From Streptomyces sp. QL37 (GTDB taxonomy: Bacteria; Actinomycetota; Actinomycetes; Streptomycetales; Streptomycetaceae): a DNA stretch of 64,000 bases. Below are positions 1 through 9,245 of this stretch, piece after piece (position 1 is the stretch's first letter; each line of letters opens with the position of its first letter). The stretch is from contig NZ_PTJS01000001.1 of the NCBI RefSeq assembly GCF_002941025.1, positions 7,268,605-7,332,604 on the forward strand, written 5' to 3'. The position numbers and the translations under genes are program-made. The notes below the pieces were generated by a model, which worked only from the letters and a program-made list of their open reading frames with translations, did not search any database and was not told the DNA's origin.

Positions 1-945
1 CGCTCCGTCGCCAAGCGGAACGGTCCCGGAGGAAACGCGCCGCCCCCCGCGCGGAAGCGGCGGGACCGCGGCGAGAACGTGGCCGGCTATCTGTTCATGT
101 CGCCCTGGATCGCGGGCTTCCTGTTCCTGATCGCCGGACCGATGGTGTTCTCGCTGTACCTGTCGTTCACCGAGTACAACCTGTTCGAGGCCCCGCGCTG
201 GATCGGCCTCCAGAACTTCACCGACATGTTCGCGGATCCCCGCTGGCGCCAGTCGGTCAAGGTCACCTCCTGGTACGTGCTGATCGGCACCCCGATCAAG
301 CTGGCCGCGGCACTCGCCGTCGCCATGCTGCTCGCCCAGAAGCGGTGGGGCCAGTCCTTCTACCGCGCGGCCTTCTACGCCCCGTCCCTGATCGGGGCGA
401 GTGTCTCGGCGGCCATCGTCTGGCGCGCGCTGTTCTCGGACGACGCCATCGTCGACCGGACGCAGAAGGTGTTCGGCGTCGAGGTCGGCGGCTGGATCGG
501 CGACCCCGCGATGATCATCTACGCGCTGATCGCCCTCACCGTCTGGCAGTTCGGCGCGCCGATGGTCATCTTCCTGGCCGGCCTCAAGCAGGTGCCCCGG
601 GAGCTGTACGAAGCGGCCGAGGTGGACGGTGCCGGCCCTTGGCGCAGGTTCTTCCACATCACCCTGCCCATGATCTCGCCGGTGCTGTTCTTCAACGTCC
701 TGCTGGAGACCATCCACTCGTTCCAGATCTTCGGCTCGGCCTACATCGTCAGCAACAGCAGCTGCGGACCGGCCGACGCGACGCTCGTCTACACCTGTTA
801 TCTGTACGAACAAGGCTTCGTGAACAGCCGCATGGGCTTCGCCTCGGCCATGGGATGGCTGCTGCTGGTCGCGGTCGGCCTGGTCACCGCCGTGCTGTTC
901 TGGTCCCAGAAGCGCTGGGTGCACTACGAGGAGGGCGGCCGATGA
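1..945 (+). CDS. Carbohydrate ABC transporter permease (MalF/LplB type), 5' end cut by the window
   Basis: Inner-membrane permease of a sugar ABC importer. The frame is open from base 1 without a stop and the basic, Pro/Gly-rich N-terminus reads into the first membrane helix, so the gene probably starts before the window; the GTG at 79 is a less likely start. About six hydrophobic segments are visible. The binding-protein-dependent permease signature (EAA loop) is present as EAAEVDGAG...LP near codon 200 of the visible part. Its stop overlaps the start of the next permease (ATGA), which implies translational coupling. The companion permease, the DUF624 protein and the YetA-like protein downstream point to an oligosaccharide substrate, possibly from rhamnogalacturonan; that is inferred from context. 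The substrate-binding protein is presumably upstream, outside the window. Confidence 0.9.
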   Translation, partial: RSVAKRNGPGGNAPPPARKRRDRGENVAGYLFMSPWIAGFLFLIAGPMVFSLYLSFTEYNLFEAPRWIGLQNFTDMFADPRWRQSVKVTSWYVLIGTPIKLAAALAVAMLLAQKRWGQSFYRAAFYAPSLIGASVSAAIVWRALFSDDAIVDRTQKVFGVEVGGWIGDPAMIIYALIALTVWQFGAPMVIFLAGLKQVPRELYEAAEVDGAGPWRRFFHITLPMISPVLFFNVLLETIHSFQIFGSAYIVSNSSCGPADATLVYTCYLYEQGFVNSRMGFASAMGWLLLVAVGLVTAVLFWSQKRWVHYEEGGR

Positions 946-1802
946 GTCTCCTGACAGCATCCGTACGTCGCCGGGGGCCCGGCGCACTCGCCTGGCACCT
1001 CGGCGCACTCGTCATCCTCGCCGTGGTCCTCTACCCGGTGGTGTGGACGATCGGGGCCTCGTTCAAGCCCAGCGCCGACATCATCGGTGGCCTGGACCTG
1101 TTCCCGGCGGACCCGATCGGTGACAACTACGCCCGGCTCACCGAGGGCATCGCCGACATCCCGATCTCGACGTTCTTCCTGAACTCGGCCTACATAGCGG
1201 TCGGATCCGTGGTCGGCGTGGTGCTGTCCTGCTCGCTGACCGCCTACGCCTTCGCGAAGGTGCGGTTCGCCGGACGCAACATCATGTTCGCCATCATGAT
1301 CGGCACCCTCCTGCTGCCGTACCACGTGCTGATCATTCCGCAGTACGTGCTGTTCCAGAAGCTGGAGCTGATCAATACCTTCACCCCGCTGCTGATCGGC
1401 AAGTACCTGGCCACCGACGCCTTCTTCGTCTTCCTGATGGTGCAGTTCATGCGCGGCCTGCCCAAGGAGCTCGACGAGGCGGCACGGCTGGACGGCTGCG
1501 GGCACCTGCGGACCTACTGGTCCATCGTCATGCCGCTCTGCCGGCCGGCGCTCGTCACCAGCGCGATCTTCACGTTCATCAACGCCTGGAACGACTTCAT
1601 GGGCCCCCTGCTGTATCTCAACGAGCCGGACAAGTACACCGTCTCCCTGGGGCTGAAGATGTTCATCGACCAGGACGCGGTCGCGGACTACGGCGGCATG
1701 GTCGCCATGTCACTGGTGGCGCTGCTGCCGGTGCTCGCCTTCTTCGTGGCCTTCCAGCGGTACCTGATCGACGGCATGGCCACCTCGGGCCTGAAGGGCT
1801 GA
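942..1802 (+). CDS. Carbohydrate ABC transporter permease (MalG/YtcP type)
   Basis: Second permease of the sugar importer, 286 aa. The ATG overlaps the stop of the upstream permease by 4 nt. It has about six transmembrane helices and a permease EAA loop (DEAARLDGCG...MP) around residue 185, where the transporter ATPase would dock. No ATPase gene is present; many Streptomyces sugar importers share the ATPase MsiK encoded elsewhere, so this is expected. MalG-family permeases are normally 270-300 aa, so the length fits. Transport of rhamnogalacturonan oligosaccharides is suggested by the downstream genes and not proven by the permease itself. Confidence 0.9.
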   Translation: MSLLTASVRRRGPGALAWHLGALVILAVVLYPVVWTIGASFKPSADIIGGLDLFPADPIGDNYARLTEGIADIPISTFFLNSAYIAVGSVVGVVLSCSLTAYAFAKVRFAGRNIMFAIMIGTLLLPYHVLIIPQYVLFQKLELINTFTPLLIGKYLATDAFFVFLMVQFMRGLPKELDEAARLDGCGHLRTYWSIVMPLCRPALVTSAIFTFINAWNDFMGPLLYLNEPDKYTVSLGLKMFIDQDAVADYGGMVAMSLVALLPVLAFFVAFQRYLIDGMATSGLKG

Positions 1803-1806
1803 CACC

Positions 1807-2397
1807 GTGGCGACCAAGACCCGTACCCCGGCCAGGCGTTCGCGCGTCATGAACCGCTTCGCCCTGTTCTCCGAATGCCTGCTCGTCGGCGTGTGGATCG
1901 CCGTCGCCGCCCTGCCGCTGTTCACGTTCCCCGCGGCCTTCGCCGCGGGGACCCGGCACCTGCGCCGCTACCTCGACGGTGCCCACGGCGGGCTGCGCGA
2001 GTTCGCCGACGACGCCCGGACCGCCGCCCGCGGCGGCTGGCTCGTCGGCGTGGCCGTGGGGGTGGCCGCCGGTCTGCTCTGGCTCGACCTGGCGGCCGTC
2101 CGTGCCGGGCTCCCCGGTGGGCCCTTCGTGGGCGCGGTCGGCATCCTCGCCATGATCGGCTTCCTGGTCGCCGTCGTACGTGCCGCCTCCTGCTGGGAGC
2201 CCGGCGCCCTCTGGCGCCCCCTCCTGGCCGAGGCCGGGCGCAACACCGTCCGGGACCCGGCCGGCTCACTGCTGCTCGTCTGCGGGATGGCCGTCGTGGT
2301 GCTGTCCGGCGCCCTGGTGCTGCCGCTGGCGGCTCCCGTCGTGGGGGCCGTCGCCGCCGCGGCCACAGCGGTGCGGGCGCGGCGGCTCTCCCACTGA
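1807..2397 (+). CDS. DUF624/YesL-like membrane protein
   Basis: Polytopic membrane protein of 196 aa starting at a GTG 4 nt after the permease stop; an in-frame ATG 14 codons later is an alternative start. Four or more hydrophobic segments are visible (about residues 20-45, 78-100, 108-130 and 155-185). The first helix with its Pro-Leu-Phe-Thr turn resembles the DUF624 (YesL) family, whose genes sit next to sugar ABC importers in Bacillus and actinomycetes. The exact role is unknown and a supporting role in uptake is only inferred from the neighbours. Family assignment is by pattern and not certain. Confidence 0.65.
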   Translation: MATKTRTPARRSRVMNRFALFSECLLVGVWIAVAALPLFTFPAAFAAGTRHLRRYLDGAHGGLREFADDARTAARGGWLVGVAVGVAAGLLWLDLAAVRAGLPGGPFVGAVGILAMIGFLVAVVRAASCWEPGALWRPLLAEAGRNTVRDPAGSLLLVCGMAVVVLSGALVLPLAAPVVGAVAAAATAVRARRLSH

Positions 2398-2452
2398 CCC
2401 GTCCCTGTTCGTTCGTCCCCTGTCCCGAATCCGCACGGAGAGAGGCACACCC

Positions 2453-5194
2453 ATGTCCAGGATGCCCCGCAGAACGCTTCTGAAGGCCGCGGCAGCGGCC
2501 GGCGCGGCCGCACAGCTCAACTGGTCCCTCGGCGCCACTTCCGCGTCGGCCGCGGCCCCGGGCGCGGAGCACACCGGCGACCCCGTCGCCCTGACCTGGC
2601 TTGAGTCCGGCGGTCTCGGCGCGGCCCCCGGTTCCACGCTCGGCGTCCCCTGGCCCAAGGGGCAGTACCGCAAGGACCAGACCTTCGCGCTGACCACCGA
2701 GGACGGCAAGGACGTCCCCGTGCAGTCCTGGACGACCGCCACCTGGCCCGACGGATCCGCGAAATGGACCGCGCACGCCGTGGGCCCCGAAGCCGCCGGC
2801 GCCAAGAAGTTCGTCCTCGGCCCGGGCACACCCGCGGCCCCCGCCCACAAGGTCGCCGTCAAGAGCACCGGGTCCACCATCACCGTCTCCACCGGCGTCA
2901 TCACCGCGAAGATCGGGAAGTCCGGCTCCTCGCTCATCACCTCCCTCACCCGCGGCTCCACCGAGATCGCCAAGGACGGACGGCTCGTCCTGATCCGGCA
3001 GGGCGAGATCGAGGACGGTGACCAGGGGCGCGAGGACTACGAACGGTTCGAGAGCGCCGTCACCACCACCGAGGTCGAACAGAGCGGTCCGGTGCGGGCC
3101 GTCGTCCGGATCGAGGGCAAGCACCGCAGGGGGAAGCGCTCCTGGCTGCCGTTCTCGGTGCGGCTCTACTTCTACGCGGGTGCCGAATCGTTCCGCATGG
3201 TGCACACCATCACCTTCGACGGCACCCAGGAACCCGGAAAGGCGAGCGGCGACTTCATCCGCGGCCTCGGCGTCCGCTTCACCGTCCCGATGCGGGACGA
3301 GGCCTACGACCGGCACATCCGCATCGGCGGCGAAGGCACCGGCATGCTCCGGGAAGCCGTCAAGGGCATCACCGGTCTGCGCCGCGACCCCGGCGCCGCG
3401 GTCCAGGCAGCGCAGTTCGAGGGCACGAAGCTCCCCGACCCCGCCACCTGGGACCAGCGTGTCACCAGCCGCCTCCACCTCATCCCGACCTGGGGCGACT
3501 ACACCCTCAGCCAGCTGTCCGCCGACGGTTTCTCCCTCCGCAAGCGCACCAAGAAGGGCCACGGCTGGATCGCGGCGGGCGGCGGCCGGCGGGCGTCCGG
3601 CTTCGGATACGTCGGCGGGGCGAGCGGCGGACTCGCCTTCGGGCTGCGCGACTTCTGGGAGAAGTTCCCCGCCCAGCTCGACATCCGCGACGCCCACACC
3701 GACGCGGCCGAAGTCACCCTGTGGCTCTGGTCGCCCGAGGCCGAACCGATGGACCTGCGCTTCTACCACGACGGCCTCGGCCAGGACACGTACGCCGAAC
3801 AGCTCGAAGGCCTCAACATCACCTACGAGGACTACGAGCCCGGCTTCGGCACCCCGTACGGCATCGCCCGCACGAGCGAACTCCTCTTCTGGGCCCATGA
3901 CTCCACGCCCGGCGCCACCGCCCTGGCCCAGCAGACCGAGGCAGTCCGCACCCTCCCCCAGCTCGTCGCGCCGCCGTCCCAGCTGATCGGCGCGAAGGTC
4001 TTCGGCGGACTGTTCTCCCCGGTCGACCGCTCGACGCCGGCCAAGGCGAAGATCGAGGACCACCTCGACTTCCTCTTCACGTACTACAAGGACCAGGTCG
4101 ACATGCGGCGCTGGTACGGCTTCTGGGACTACGGCGACGTCATGCACTCCTACGACCCCGCCAGGCACCAGTGGCGGTACGACGTCGGGGGATACGCCTG
4201 GGACAACTCCGAGCTCTCACCCGATCTCTGGCTCTGGTACGCCTACCTGCGTTCCGGCCGCGCCGACATCTTCCGCTTCGCCGAGGCCATGACCCGTCAC
4301 ACCGGCGAGGTCGACGTCTACCACCTCGGCGAGTGGGCCGGCCTCGGGACCCGGCACGGCATCCAGCACTACGCCGACAGCGCCAAGCAGCAGCGCATCG
4401 CCAACACCACCTACCGGCGCTTCTACTACTTCCTCACCGCCGACGAACGCGTCGGCGACCTGATGCGCGCCAACGTCGACTCCGACGAGACCTTCCTCGC
4501 CCTCGACCCGCTCCGCAAGATACGTACCGAGCCCTACACACCGGACCGGCACGCCCTGTCCATCGGCTTCGGCACCGACTGGAGCGGGCTGGTCTCCGCC
4601 TGGCTCACCGAATGGGAGCGGGGCGGACCGCAGGCCGCGAAGGCCAAGGCCCGCATCCTCGGAACCATGGAGACCATCGCCGCCCAGCCCAACGGCTTCG
4701 TCCAGGGCAGCGGCCTGTACGACCTCGACACCGGGAAGTTCGCCGTCGCCACCGAGCCGGTCGTCAGCGTCTCGCACCTCTCGGCGGTCTTCGGCCTGAA
4801 CGAGCTGTGCGCCGAGCTCATCGACCTCGTCGACGTACCGAAGTTCGAGGAGGCGTACCTCGACTACTGCCGGTACTTCAACGCGACCAAGGCCGAACAG
4901 AAAGCGCGCTACGGCTCCGACTTCGGCAGCCTCATCCTCTTCCAGGGCCACTCACGGCTCGACGCCTACGCCGCGGTCCGTACGGGCGACGAGAAGCTCG
5001 CCGCCCGCGCCTGGGAGAAGTTCTACAACAGTGACGGGTACAAGGAATCCGCCCCCTGGAAGACCGAGGAGGTGACAGGCCCCGTCACCACGGTCCCCGG
5101 GACCGAGGCCAACTGGGTCTACACCAACGACACCGCGCTCTACGGGCTCGCCGCCATCGAGAACCTGGCCCTCGTCGGGGACAAGATGCCCTAA
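2453..5194 (+). CDS. Tat-exported YetA/PcRGLX-like protein (exo-rhamnogalacturonan lyase family)
   Basis: Secreted protein of 913 aa. ATG preceded by GGAGAGAGG. The N-terminus has a twin-arginine motif (PRRTLLK, residues 5-11), a hydrophobic Ala-rich stretch and a likely cleavage after Ala-Ser-Ala near residue 35, so Tat export is expected. The body matches the PcRGLX/YetA-like family as I remember it: an N-terminal beta domain to about 250, a central beta-sandwich, and a C-terminal alpha/alpha toroid from about 520 rich in Trp and Tyr (WYGFWDYGD, DNSELSPD). Fungal PcRGLX removes unsaturated disaccharides from rhamnogalacturonan I, and B. subtilis yetA lies in the rhamnogalacturonan locus with lplABC. 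Two permeases and a DUF624 protein upstream fit that picture. Its stop overlaps the convergent gene downstream by 4 nt. Confidence 0.8.
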   Translation: MSRMPRRTLLKAAAAAGAAAQLNWSLGATSASAAAPGAEHTGDPVALTWLESGGLGAAPGSTLGVPWPKGQYRKDQTFALTTEDGKDVPVQSWTTATWPDGSAKWTAHAVGPEAAGAKKFVLGPGTPAAPAHKVAVKSTGSTITVSTGVITAKIGKSGSSLITSLTRGSTEIAKDGRLVLIRQGEIEDGDQGREDYERFESAVTTTEVEQSGPVRAVVRIEGKHRRGKRSWLPFSVRLYFYAGAESFRMVHTITFDGTQEPGKASGDFIRGLGVRFTVPMRDEAYDRHIRIGGEGTGMLREAVKGITGLRRDPGAAVQAAQFEGTKLPDPATWDQRVTSRLHLIPTWGDYTLSQLSADGFSLRKRTKKGHGWIAAGGGRRASGFGYVGGASGGLAFGLRDFWEKFPAQLDIRDAHTDAAEVTLWLWSPEAEPMDLRFYHDGLGQDTYAEQLEGLNITYEDYEPGFGTPYGIARTSELLFWAHDSTPGATALAQQTEAVRTLPQLVAPPSQLIGAKVFGGLFSPVDRSTPAKAKIEDHLDFLFTYYKDQVDMRRWYGFWDYGDVMHSYDPARHQWRYDVGGYAWDNSELSPDLWLWYAYLRSGRADIFRFAEAMTRHTGEVDVYHLGEWAGLGTRHGIQHYADSAKQQRIANTTYRRFYYFLTADERVGDLMRANVDSDETFLALDPLRKIRTEPYTPDRHALSIGFGTDWSGLVSAWLTEWERGGPQAAKAKARILGTMETIAAQPNGFVQGSGLYDLDTGKFAVATEPVVSVSHLSAVFGLNELCAELIDLVDVPKFEEAYLDYCRYFNATKAEQKARYGSDFGSLILFQGHSRLDAYAAVRTGDEKLAARAWEKFYNSDGYKESAPWKTEEVTGPVTTVPGTEANWVYTNDTALYGLAAIENLALVGDKMP

Positions 5195-7650
5195 CGCATC
5201 CGGCCCAGGCTCTCCCGCACCCGGCGCGCGTCGCGCAGCCGCTGCTCGTAGGTCGCACCGACCGCGAGCAGCAGCAGCCCGGCGAGCGCCGGGGGCGCCC
5301 AGCGGGGGAGCGCGTCGAGCACCTGCACCACATGCGGGGCCAGCTCGTGCAGACCGACCAGGGCCAGCACCGAACCGCCCAGCACCAGCGGCGCCTGGAG
5401 CCGGAGACGGGCACCCACCAGCGTGACCACCAGAGCACCCGCGCCCAGCAGCAGGGGCCGGAGCCAGCCGGTGTCGGACCACGCCACCACGAGGCTCGGC
5501 ACCATCGTCACCGAGAGGGCCGGGCCGTACGCCACCCACGAGGAGACGGCCGGGTCCGTGCGGCCCCGCAGCCACCCCACTCCGAACGCGGCCACCGACA
5601 CGGGCAGCGTGTACGCCTCGGGCGCCGTCACCCCCGAGGCCCCCAGCCGGACCCACATCGCCGCCACGAACAACGCCGCCGCGAGGTACCCCGCGGCCGG
5701 CCGGCGCCCGGGCCGCACCGCACTGCCCGCCGCCAGCACCCCGCACAACGCCAGCACCAGCGCGAGGAGGGGCGCGTCCGTCACCGCGAGCGCGACGGCC
5801 ACCAGCGCACCGAACGCCCCGGCGGCCTCCACCGACAACGCCACCGCCGCCACCCTCAGCCGGGCCCCGAGCAGCACCGTCACCGCCGGGACGACCAGCA
5901 CCACCGGAGCCGACCGCGGTGCGCTCCACCCCAGCGACGCCCCCGCCGCCGCGGCCACCACGATGGCGCACAGCACCGACCCGACGGCGAGCGCCGACCG
6001 CACCAGCGCCGTCGCCTCCGACCGGGCGGCCGCCCCCGCGAACAGCACCAGCAGGCACCCGAACACCGCGTACGTGGCCGGCTCGGAGGCCAGGGCGAGC
6101 AGCCCCACGCTCACCGCGCCCACGAGCGCGCATGCCAGGGCGGTCAGCGGGACGCCACCGGAGCCCCGCCGCCCGGCGAGCGCCAGCAGCCCGCCCACCA
6201 GCAGCAGCTCCACGCCCACCGCCATCGCGTACGGCACATCGGCCACCGCGAGCAGCGCCGCCACCGCACCCCAGCCCACGACCGTCGCCCCGGCCTCGGC
6301 GGCGACCCTCCACCCCTGGGAAGGCGCGGCGAACGTCCCCCGCGCCCATCCGAGACGCAGCGCCGCGAGGACACCGGCCACCACCGCGAGCACCACCGGG
6401 GCCGCGGCGGACGCCGGCCACGGCACCGACGGCCCCAGCGCGCCCCGGAACCCGGCCGGCGCCCCGGACCAGACGTCCGCCAGTACGGAAACCGGACCCA
6501 GCAGCACCGCCGCCACCACCGGCAGCGCCCACACCAGCGCACCCGCCGTGACCGCGGCGGACGCCCCCAGCACGCCCCGGCCCACCGGCCGCGGGGCCCG
6601 GAGCCGCACGACCGGCGACAACGCGAGACCGCAGAGCAGATACGCCACGACCGCCCAGTTCCACGGCAGCCCCGCACGCAGCACACCGCCCACCGCGGCC
6701 ACCGCTGCCAGACCCGCCACCGCGCCCGCGGCCACGGCCCACTCCTTCGGCGCGCGCCACGCCCCCGCCAGGGCCACCCCGGCGCCCGCCAGCAGCAGCG
6801 TCCCCGGCCCCACGGCCGCGAGCGGCCCACCGGCCGACACGGACAGCCCCAGACCGATCAGCAGCGCGACCGGCCCGGTGACTCCCGCCCCGACAGCCGC
6901 CGTGACCCGCACCGCGAGCCCCCGGCCCCACGACACCACCGCGACGTCCGCCGCCGCCGTCACCAGGAGCGCCCAGCCGAAACCGGTCGCGGACGCATCC
7001 ACCGCCCAAGCGGTCAGCACCAGCGGCAGCTGCCCCGCCACCACGGCCGCGGGCAGCGGCACCCGCAGCCGGCCGAGCAGCAGTCCGTAAAGGGCCCACA
7101 CCGCAGCCAGCACCGCCGACGCGACCGCCGAGAACACGAGCCCGTCGGTTCCCGGAGCCGCGACCGCGTGCAGGGCGACCGCGTCCAGCACCGTCAGCAC
7201 CAGCGCCAGGACGGCCACCGCCTCCGCGGTCGAGGGCAGCCTGCGTGCCAGCAGCAGCGCGGGCGCCACCAGCGCACCCGCCGTCACCGCCGCCAGCACC
7301 GCCGAACGGCCCGCGATCCCCATCTCGCCCCAGCTGAACAGGGTGAATGCGATCGCCGCGACCGTCAGCAGCAGACCACCGAGGACCAGCAGCACGTTCT
7401 GCGTGCCGTGCGAGGGCGCCGACGGGGCGGACGGGACGGCGGGGGCCTGCCGCCGGGCGGCAGGCGCCGGGAAGGGCGCCGGGACGGCCGGCGCGCGCAG
7501 CACGCTCACCAGCCAGGCGCGGCGGTTCAGCAACTGCGTCCGGCGGGCGTCCAGCCGGGCCAGTTCATGATCGAGGAGGGCCAATTCCTCGGCGGGCGGC
7601 GGCACATGTCTCATGTACGGGAGTGTGGCGGGCACCACATCTTCGTGCAT
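5191..7650 (-). CDS. Large polytopic membrane protein (SCO7613 C-terminal-like)
   Basis: Protein of 819 aa made almost entirely of Ala/Leu/Val-rich hydrophobic segments, probably 20 or more helices. A cytoplasmic N-terminal helix (about residues 13-50, ELALLDHELARLDARR) looks able to form a coiled coil. The ATG at 7650 has AGGGGA just upstream; an internal ATG at codon 13 (7614) lacks one. It resembles a Streptomyces membrane protein family described only by its SCO7613-type C-terminal domain, and I know no function. It is transcribed alone, divergent from the SRPBCC gene 55 bp away, and its stop overlaps that of the YetA-like gene. Confidence 0.75.
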   Translation of the reverse strand: MHEDVVPATLPYMRHVPPPAEELALLDHELARLDARRTQLLNRRAWLVSVLRAPAVPAPFPAPAARRQAPAVPSAPSAPSHGTQNVLLVLGGLLLTVAAIAFTLFSWGEMGIAGRSAVLAAVTAGALVAPALLLARRLPSTAEAVAVLALVLTVLDAVALHAVAAPGTDGLVFSAVASAVLAAVWALYGLLLGRLRVPLPAAVVAGQLPLVLTAWAVDASATGFGWALLVTAAADVAVVSWGRGLAVRVTAAVGAGVTGPVALLIGLGLSVSAGGPLAAVGPGTLLLAGAGVALAGAWRAPKEWAVAAGAVAGLAAVAAVGGVLRAGLPWNWAVVAYLLCGLALSPVVRLRAPRPVGRGVLGASAAVTAGALVWALPVVAAVLLGPVSVLADVWSGAPAGFRGALGPSVPWPASAAAPVVLAVVAGVLAALRLGWARGTFAAPSQGWRVAAEAGATVVGWGAVAALLAVADVPYAMAVGVELLLVGGLLALAGRRGSGGVPLTALACALVGAVSVGLLALASEPATYAVFGCLLVLFAGAAARSEATALVRSALAVGSVLCAIVVAAAAGASLGWSAPRSAPVVLVVPAVTVLLGARLRVAAVALSVEAAGAFGALVAVALAVTDAPLLALVLALCGVLAAGSAVRPGRRPAAGYLAAALFVAAMWVRLGASGVTAPEAYTLPVSVAAFGVGWLRGRTDPAVSSWVAYGPALSVTMVPSLVVAWSDTGWLRPLLLGAGALVVTLVGARLRLQAPLVLGGSVLALVGLHELAPHVVQVLDALPRWAPPALAGLLLLAVGATYEQRLRDARRVRESLGRMR

Positions 7651-7705
7651 GCGTTCCCCTACTCAGTTCCGCCCCTGAGTAGGGCCGCGCGCGCAGACTG
7701 GAACC

Positions 7706-8152
7706 ATGGACTGGAATCACTACCGCTTCACGAGCGTCTGGGACCTGCCCGCGCCGCCCGACGGCGTCTACGCCGCCCTGGAGCGCGTCGAGGACTACCC
7801 CCGCTGGTGGCCGCAGGTCCGGGGGATCAGCCGCGTCGACGACTCCACCGCCAGGGCGCGCTTCCGCTCGTCCCTCCCGTACGACCTCGTCCTGACGCTG
7901 CGGCAGCGCCGCAACGACCCCGTCGCGCGGACGCTCGAAGCGGCGACGAGCGGCGATCTCGAAGGCTGGGCGCGCTGGACGGTCGCCCCGCACGGCGGCG
8001 GCAGCCGCATCGTGTACGAGCAGGAGGCAGAGGTGCGCAAGGCGCTGCTGCGCCGGCTCGCCGTCCCCTGCCGCCCCTTCTTCCGCGCCAACCACACGCT
8101 GATGATGCGGGCCGGACACCGCGGACTGGGGGCATGGCTGCAAGCGGTTTGA
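7706..8152 (+). CDS. SRPBCC (START/Bet v 1-fold) family protein
   Basis: Protein of 148 aa with the profile of polyketide cyclase/dehydrase-like SRPBCC proteins: an N-terminal Trp-rich strand, then ALERVEDYPRWWP at about residues 26-38, typical of the first helix and strand, and a C-terminal amphipathic helix. The fold makes a hydrophobic cavity; the ligand cannot be told from sequence. No biosynthetic genes are nearby. The stop codon TGA overlaps the -35 hexamer proposed for the downstream tRNA. Confidence 0.8.
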   Translation: MDWNHYRFTSVWDLPAPPDGVYAALERVEDYPRWWPQVRGISRVDDSTARARFRSSLPYDLVLTLRQRRNDPVARTLEAATSGDLEGWARWTVAPHGGGSRIVYEQEAEVRKALLRRLAVPCRPFFRANHTLMMRAGHRGLGAWLQAV

Positions 8153-8178
8153 ACGGAGACCGCCGAGCCCTGTATGGT
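8149..8178 (+). promoter_or_regulatory. Probable promoter of tRNA-Val
   Basis: TTGAAC (8149-8154), an 18-nt spacer and TATGGT (8173-8178) form a fair housekeeping-sigma (HrdB-type) promoter 13 nt before the mature tRNA 5' end. The -35 box overlaps the stop codon of the SRPBCC gene. Inferred by eye. Confidence 0.5.
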
Positions 8179-8191
8179 TCAACCCGTTCCC

Positions 8192-8263
8192 GGGCGATTA
8201 GCTCAGTGGGAGAGCGCTTCGTTCACACCGAAGAGGTCACTGGTTCGAAACCAGTATCGCCCA
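8192..8263 (+). tRNA. tRNA-Val (anticodon CAC)
   Basis: A complete cloverleaf can be drawn. The acceptor stem GGGCGAT pairs with ATCGCCC, the D arm is GCTC/GAGC, the anticodon stem CTTCG/CGAAG encloses loop TTCACAC (anticodon CAC, reading GUG), and the T arm ACTGG/CCAGT has loop TTCGAAA. The discriminator is A and CCA is not encoded. Length is 72 nt. No duplicated 3' end or integrase nearby suggests it is used as an integration site. Confidence 0.97.
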
Positions 8264-8273
8264 CCCGGGAGAG

Positions 8274-8304
8274 GCCGGTCCGTCAGTACCATCGACGGAC
8301 CGGC
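8274..8304. terminator. Bidirectional hairpin between tRNA-Val and exonuclease gene
   Basis: An 11-bp perfect stem (GCCGGTCCGTC / GACGGACCGGC) with a 9-nt loop is followed by TTTC on the plus strand. It lies 11 nt after the tRNA and 22 nt past the stop of the convergent exonuclease gene, so it can serve both. Confidence 0.75.
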
Positions 8305-8325
8305 TTTCGCGTGCTCTGCGCCGGG

Positions 8326-9051
8326 TCAGGCCGCCGCGGGCAGCTCCGGACGCAACGGCCACGCCGGATCCACGGCCTCCGGCGCGCCGTTCTTCTCGAA
8401 CCACGCCTGCAGCCCGCGCGCCTGAGCCGCGTGCCACACCGCCTGCAGCGAGTGCACCTCGGCCGGTGACAGCCGCTCCAGCCGGGCGGAGAACCGCCGC
8501 CCCACCGCCCGCACCAGTTCGAGCGACGCCGCCGCGTCGGCCGCCGCGTCGTGCGCGCCGTCCAGCGGGACCCCGTACAGCTCGCACAGGTCCGTCAGTG
8601 TCCGACGGCCCTTGCGGTAGCGGTCCAGATGCTTGTCCAGCACCCGCGGGTCCAGCACGCACAGCGGCTTGTTCCGCAGATAGCCGGCCAGCGACGACGC
8701 CCGGTGGCGCCTCAGCTCCCGGTCCAGCAGCGTCAGATCGAACGGCGCGTTCATCACGACCAGCGGCCGTCCCGTCGCGCACTGCTCCGCCAGCGCCCGG
8801 GCTATCTCCTCGACGACCGGCGCGGGCCAACGGCCGTTGCGCTGCAGATGGTCGTCGGTGAGACCGTGGATCTCGGTGGCGCCGGGCGGCACCGGAATCC
8901 CCGGATTGACCAGCCAGCGGGTGACGCGGAGCCGTCCGCCCGCCGCGTCCTGGAGGACGAGGGCGGCCGAGACGATCCGGTCCTCCTCGACATCCACGCC
9001 TGTTGTCTCGGTGTCAAAAGCCGCCAGCGGCCCCTCGAACCAATGCATCAT
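8326..9051 (-). CDS. DnaQ-like 3'-5' exonuclease (DEDDh family)
   Basis: Protein of 241 aa. The exonuclease motifs are clear: ExoI FDTETTG (about residues 11-17), ExoII with N-A-P-F-D near 99-103, and ExoIII HDAAADA (about 168-174) with the DEDDh histidine. This is the fold of the DNA polymerase III epsilon subunit. As a stand-alone protein it may act in proofreading-like repair or nucleic-acid turnover. Two adjacent ATGs (9051 and 9048) follow CGAGGAG; the first is used here. Long open sequence upstream of this point is probably non-coding. A shared terminator lies after its stop. Confidence 0.85.
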   Translation of the reverse strand: MMHWFEGPLAAFDTETTGVDVEEDRIVSAALVLQDAAGGRLRVTRWLVNPGIPVPPGATEIHGLTDDHLQRNGRWPAPVVEEIARALAEQCATGRPLVVMNAPFDLTLLDRELRRHRASSLAGYLRNKPLCVLDPRVLDKHLDRYRKGRRTLTDLCELYGVPLDGAHDAAADAAASLELVRAVGRRFSARLERLSPAEVHSLQAVWHAAQARGLQAWFEKNGAPEAVDPAWPLRPELPAAA

Positions 9052-9245
9052 CCCCGAACTCCTCGCGCCTGCTCGGCAGATGGCGGGATTCCTCTGCCCG
9101 GTTCGGTGATACCCGCGCCCTATGCCTGATACGCCGTTTACGGCCCGCCTCCTGCGGTGACAACACAAGTGACGGGCACGGAAGTTGACCAGCCCGCCAG
9201 CGGAGACCGGGCAACCGGTCGGCACAGCCCGGAAGGCACGGAGCC

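Noticed and set aside
1922..4168. 748-codon open frame on the minus strand
   Set aside because: Lies antisense to the YetA-like gene, with biased Gly/Asp/Val composition and no recognisable domain.
8192..8263. tRNA-Val as an attachment site of an integrated element
   Set aside because: No integrase, excisionase or repeated tRNA 3' end nearby, and the neighbours look chromosomal.
5332..8469. Very long open frame on the plus strand opposite the membrane protein
   Set aside because: Arg/His/Pro-rich composition typical of an antisense frame in high-GC coding DNA; it also crosses the tRNA and lacks a ribosome site.
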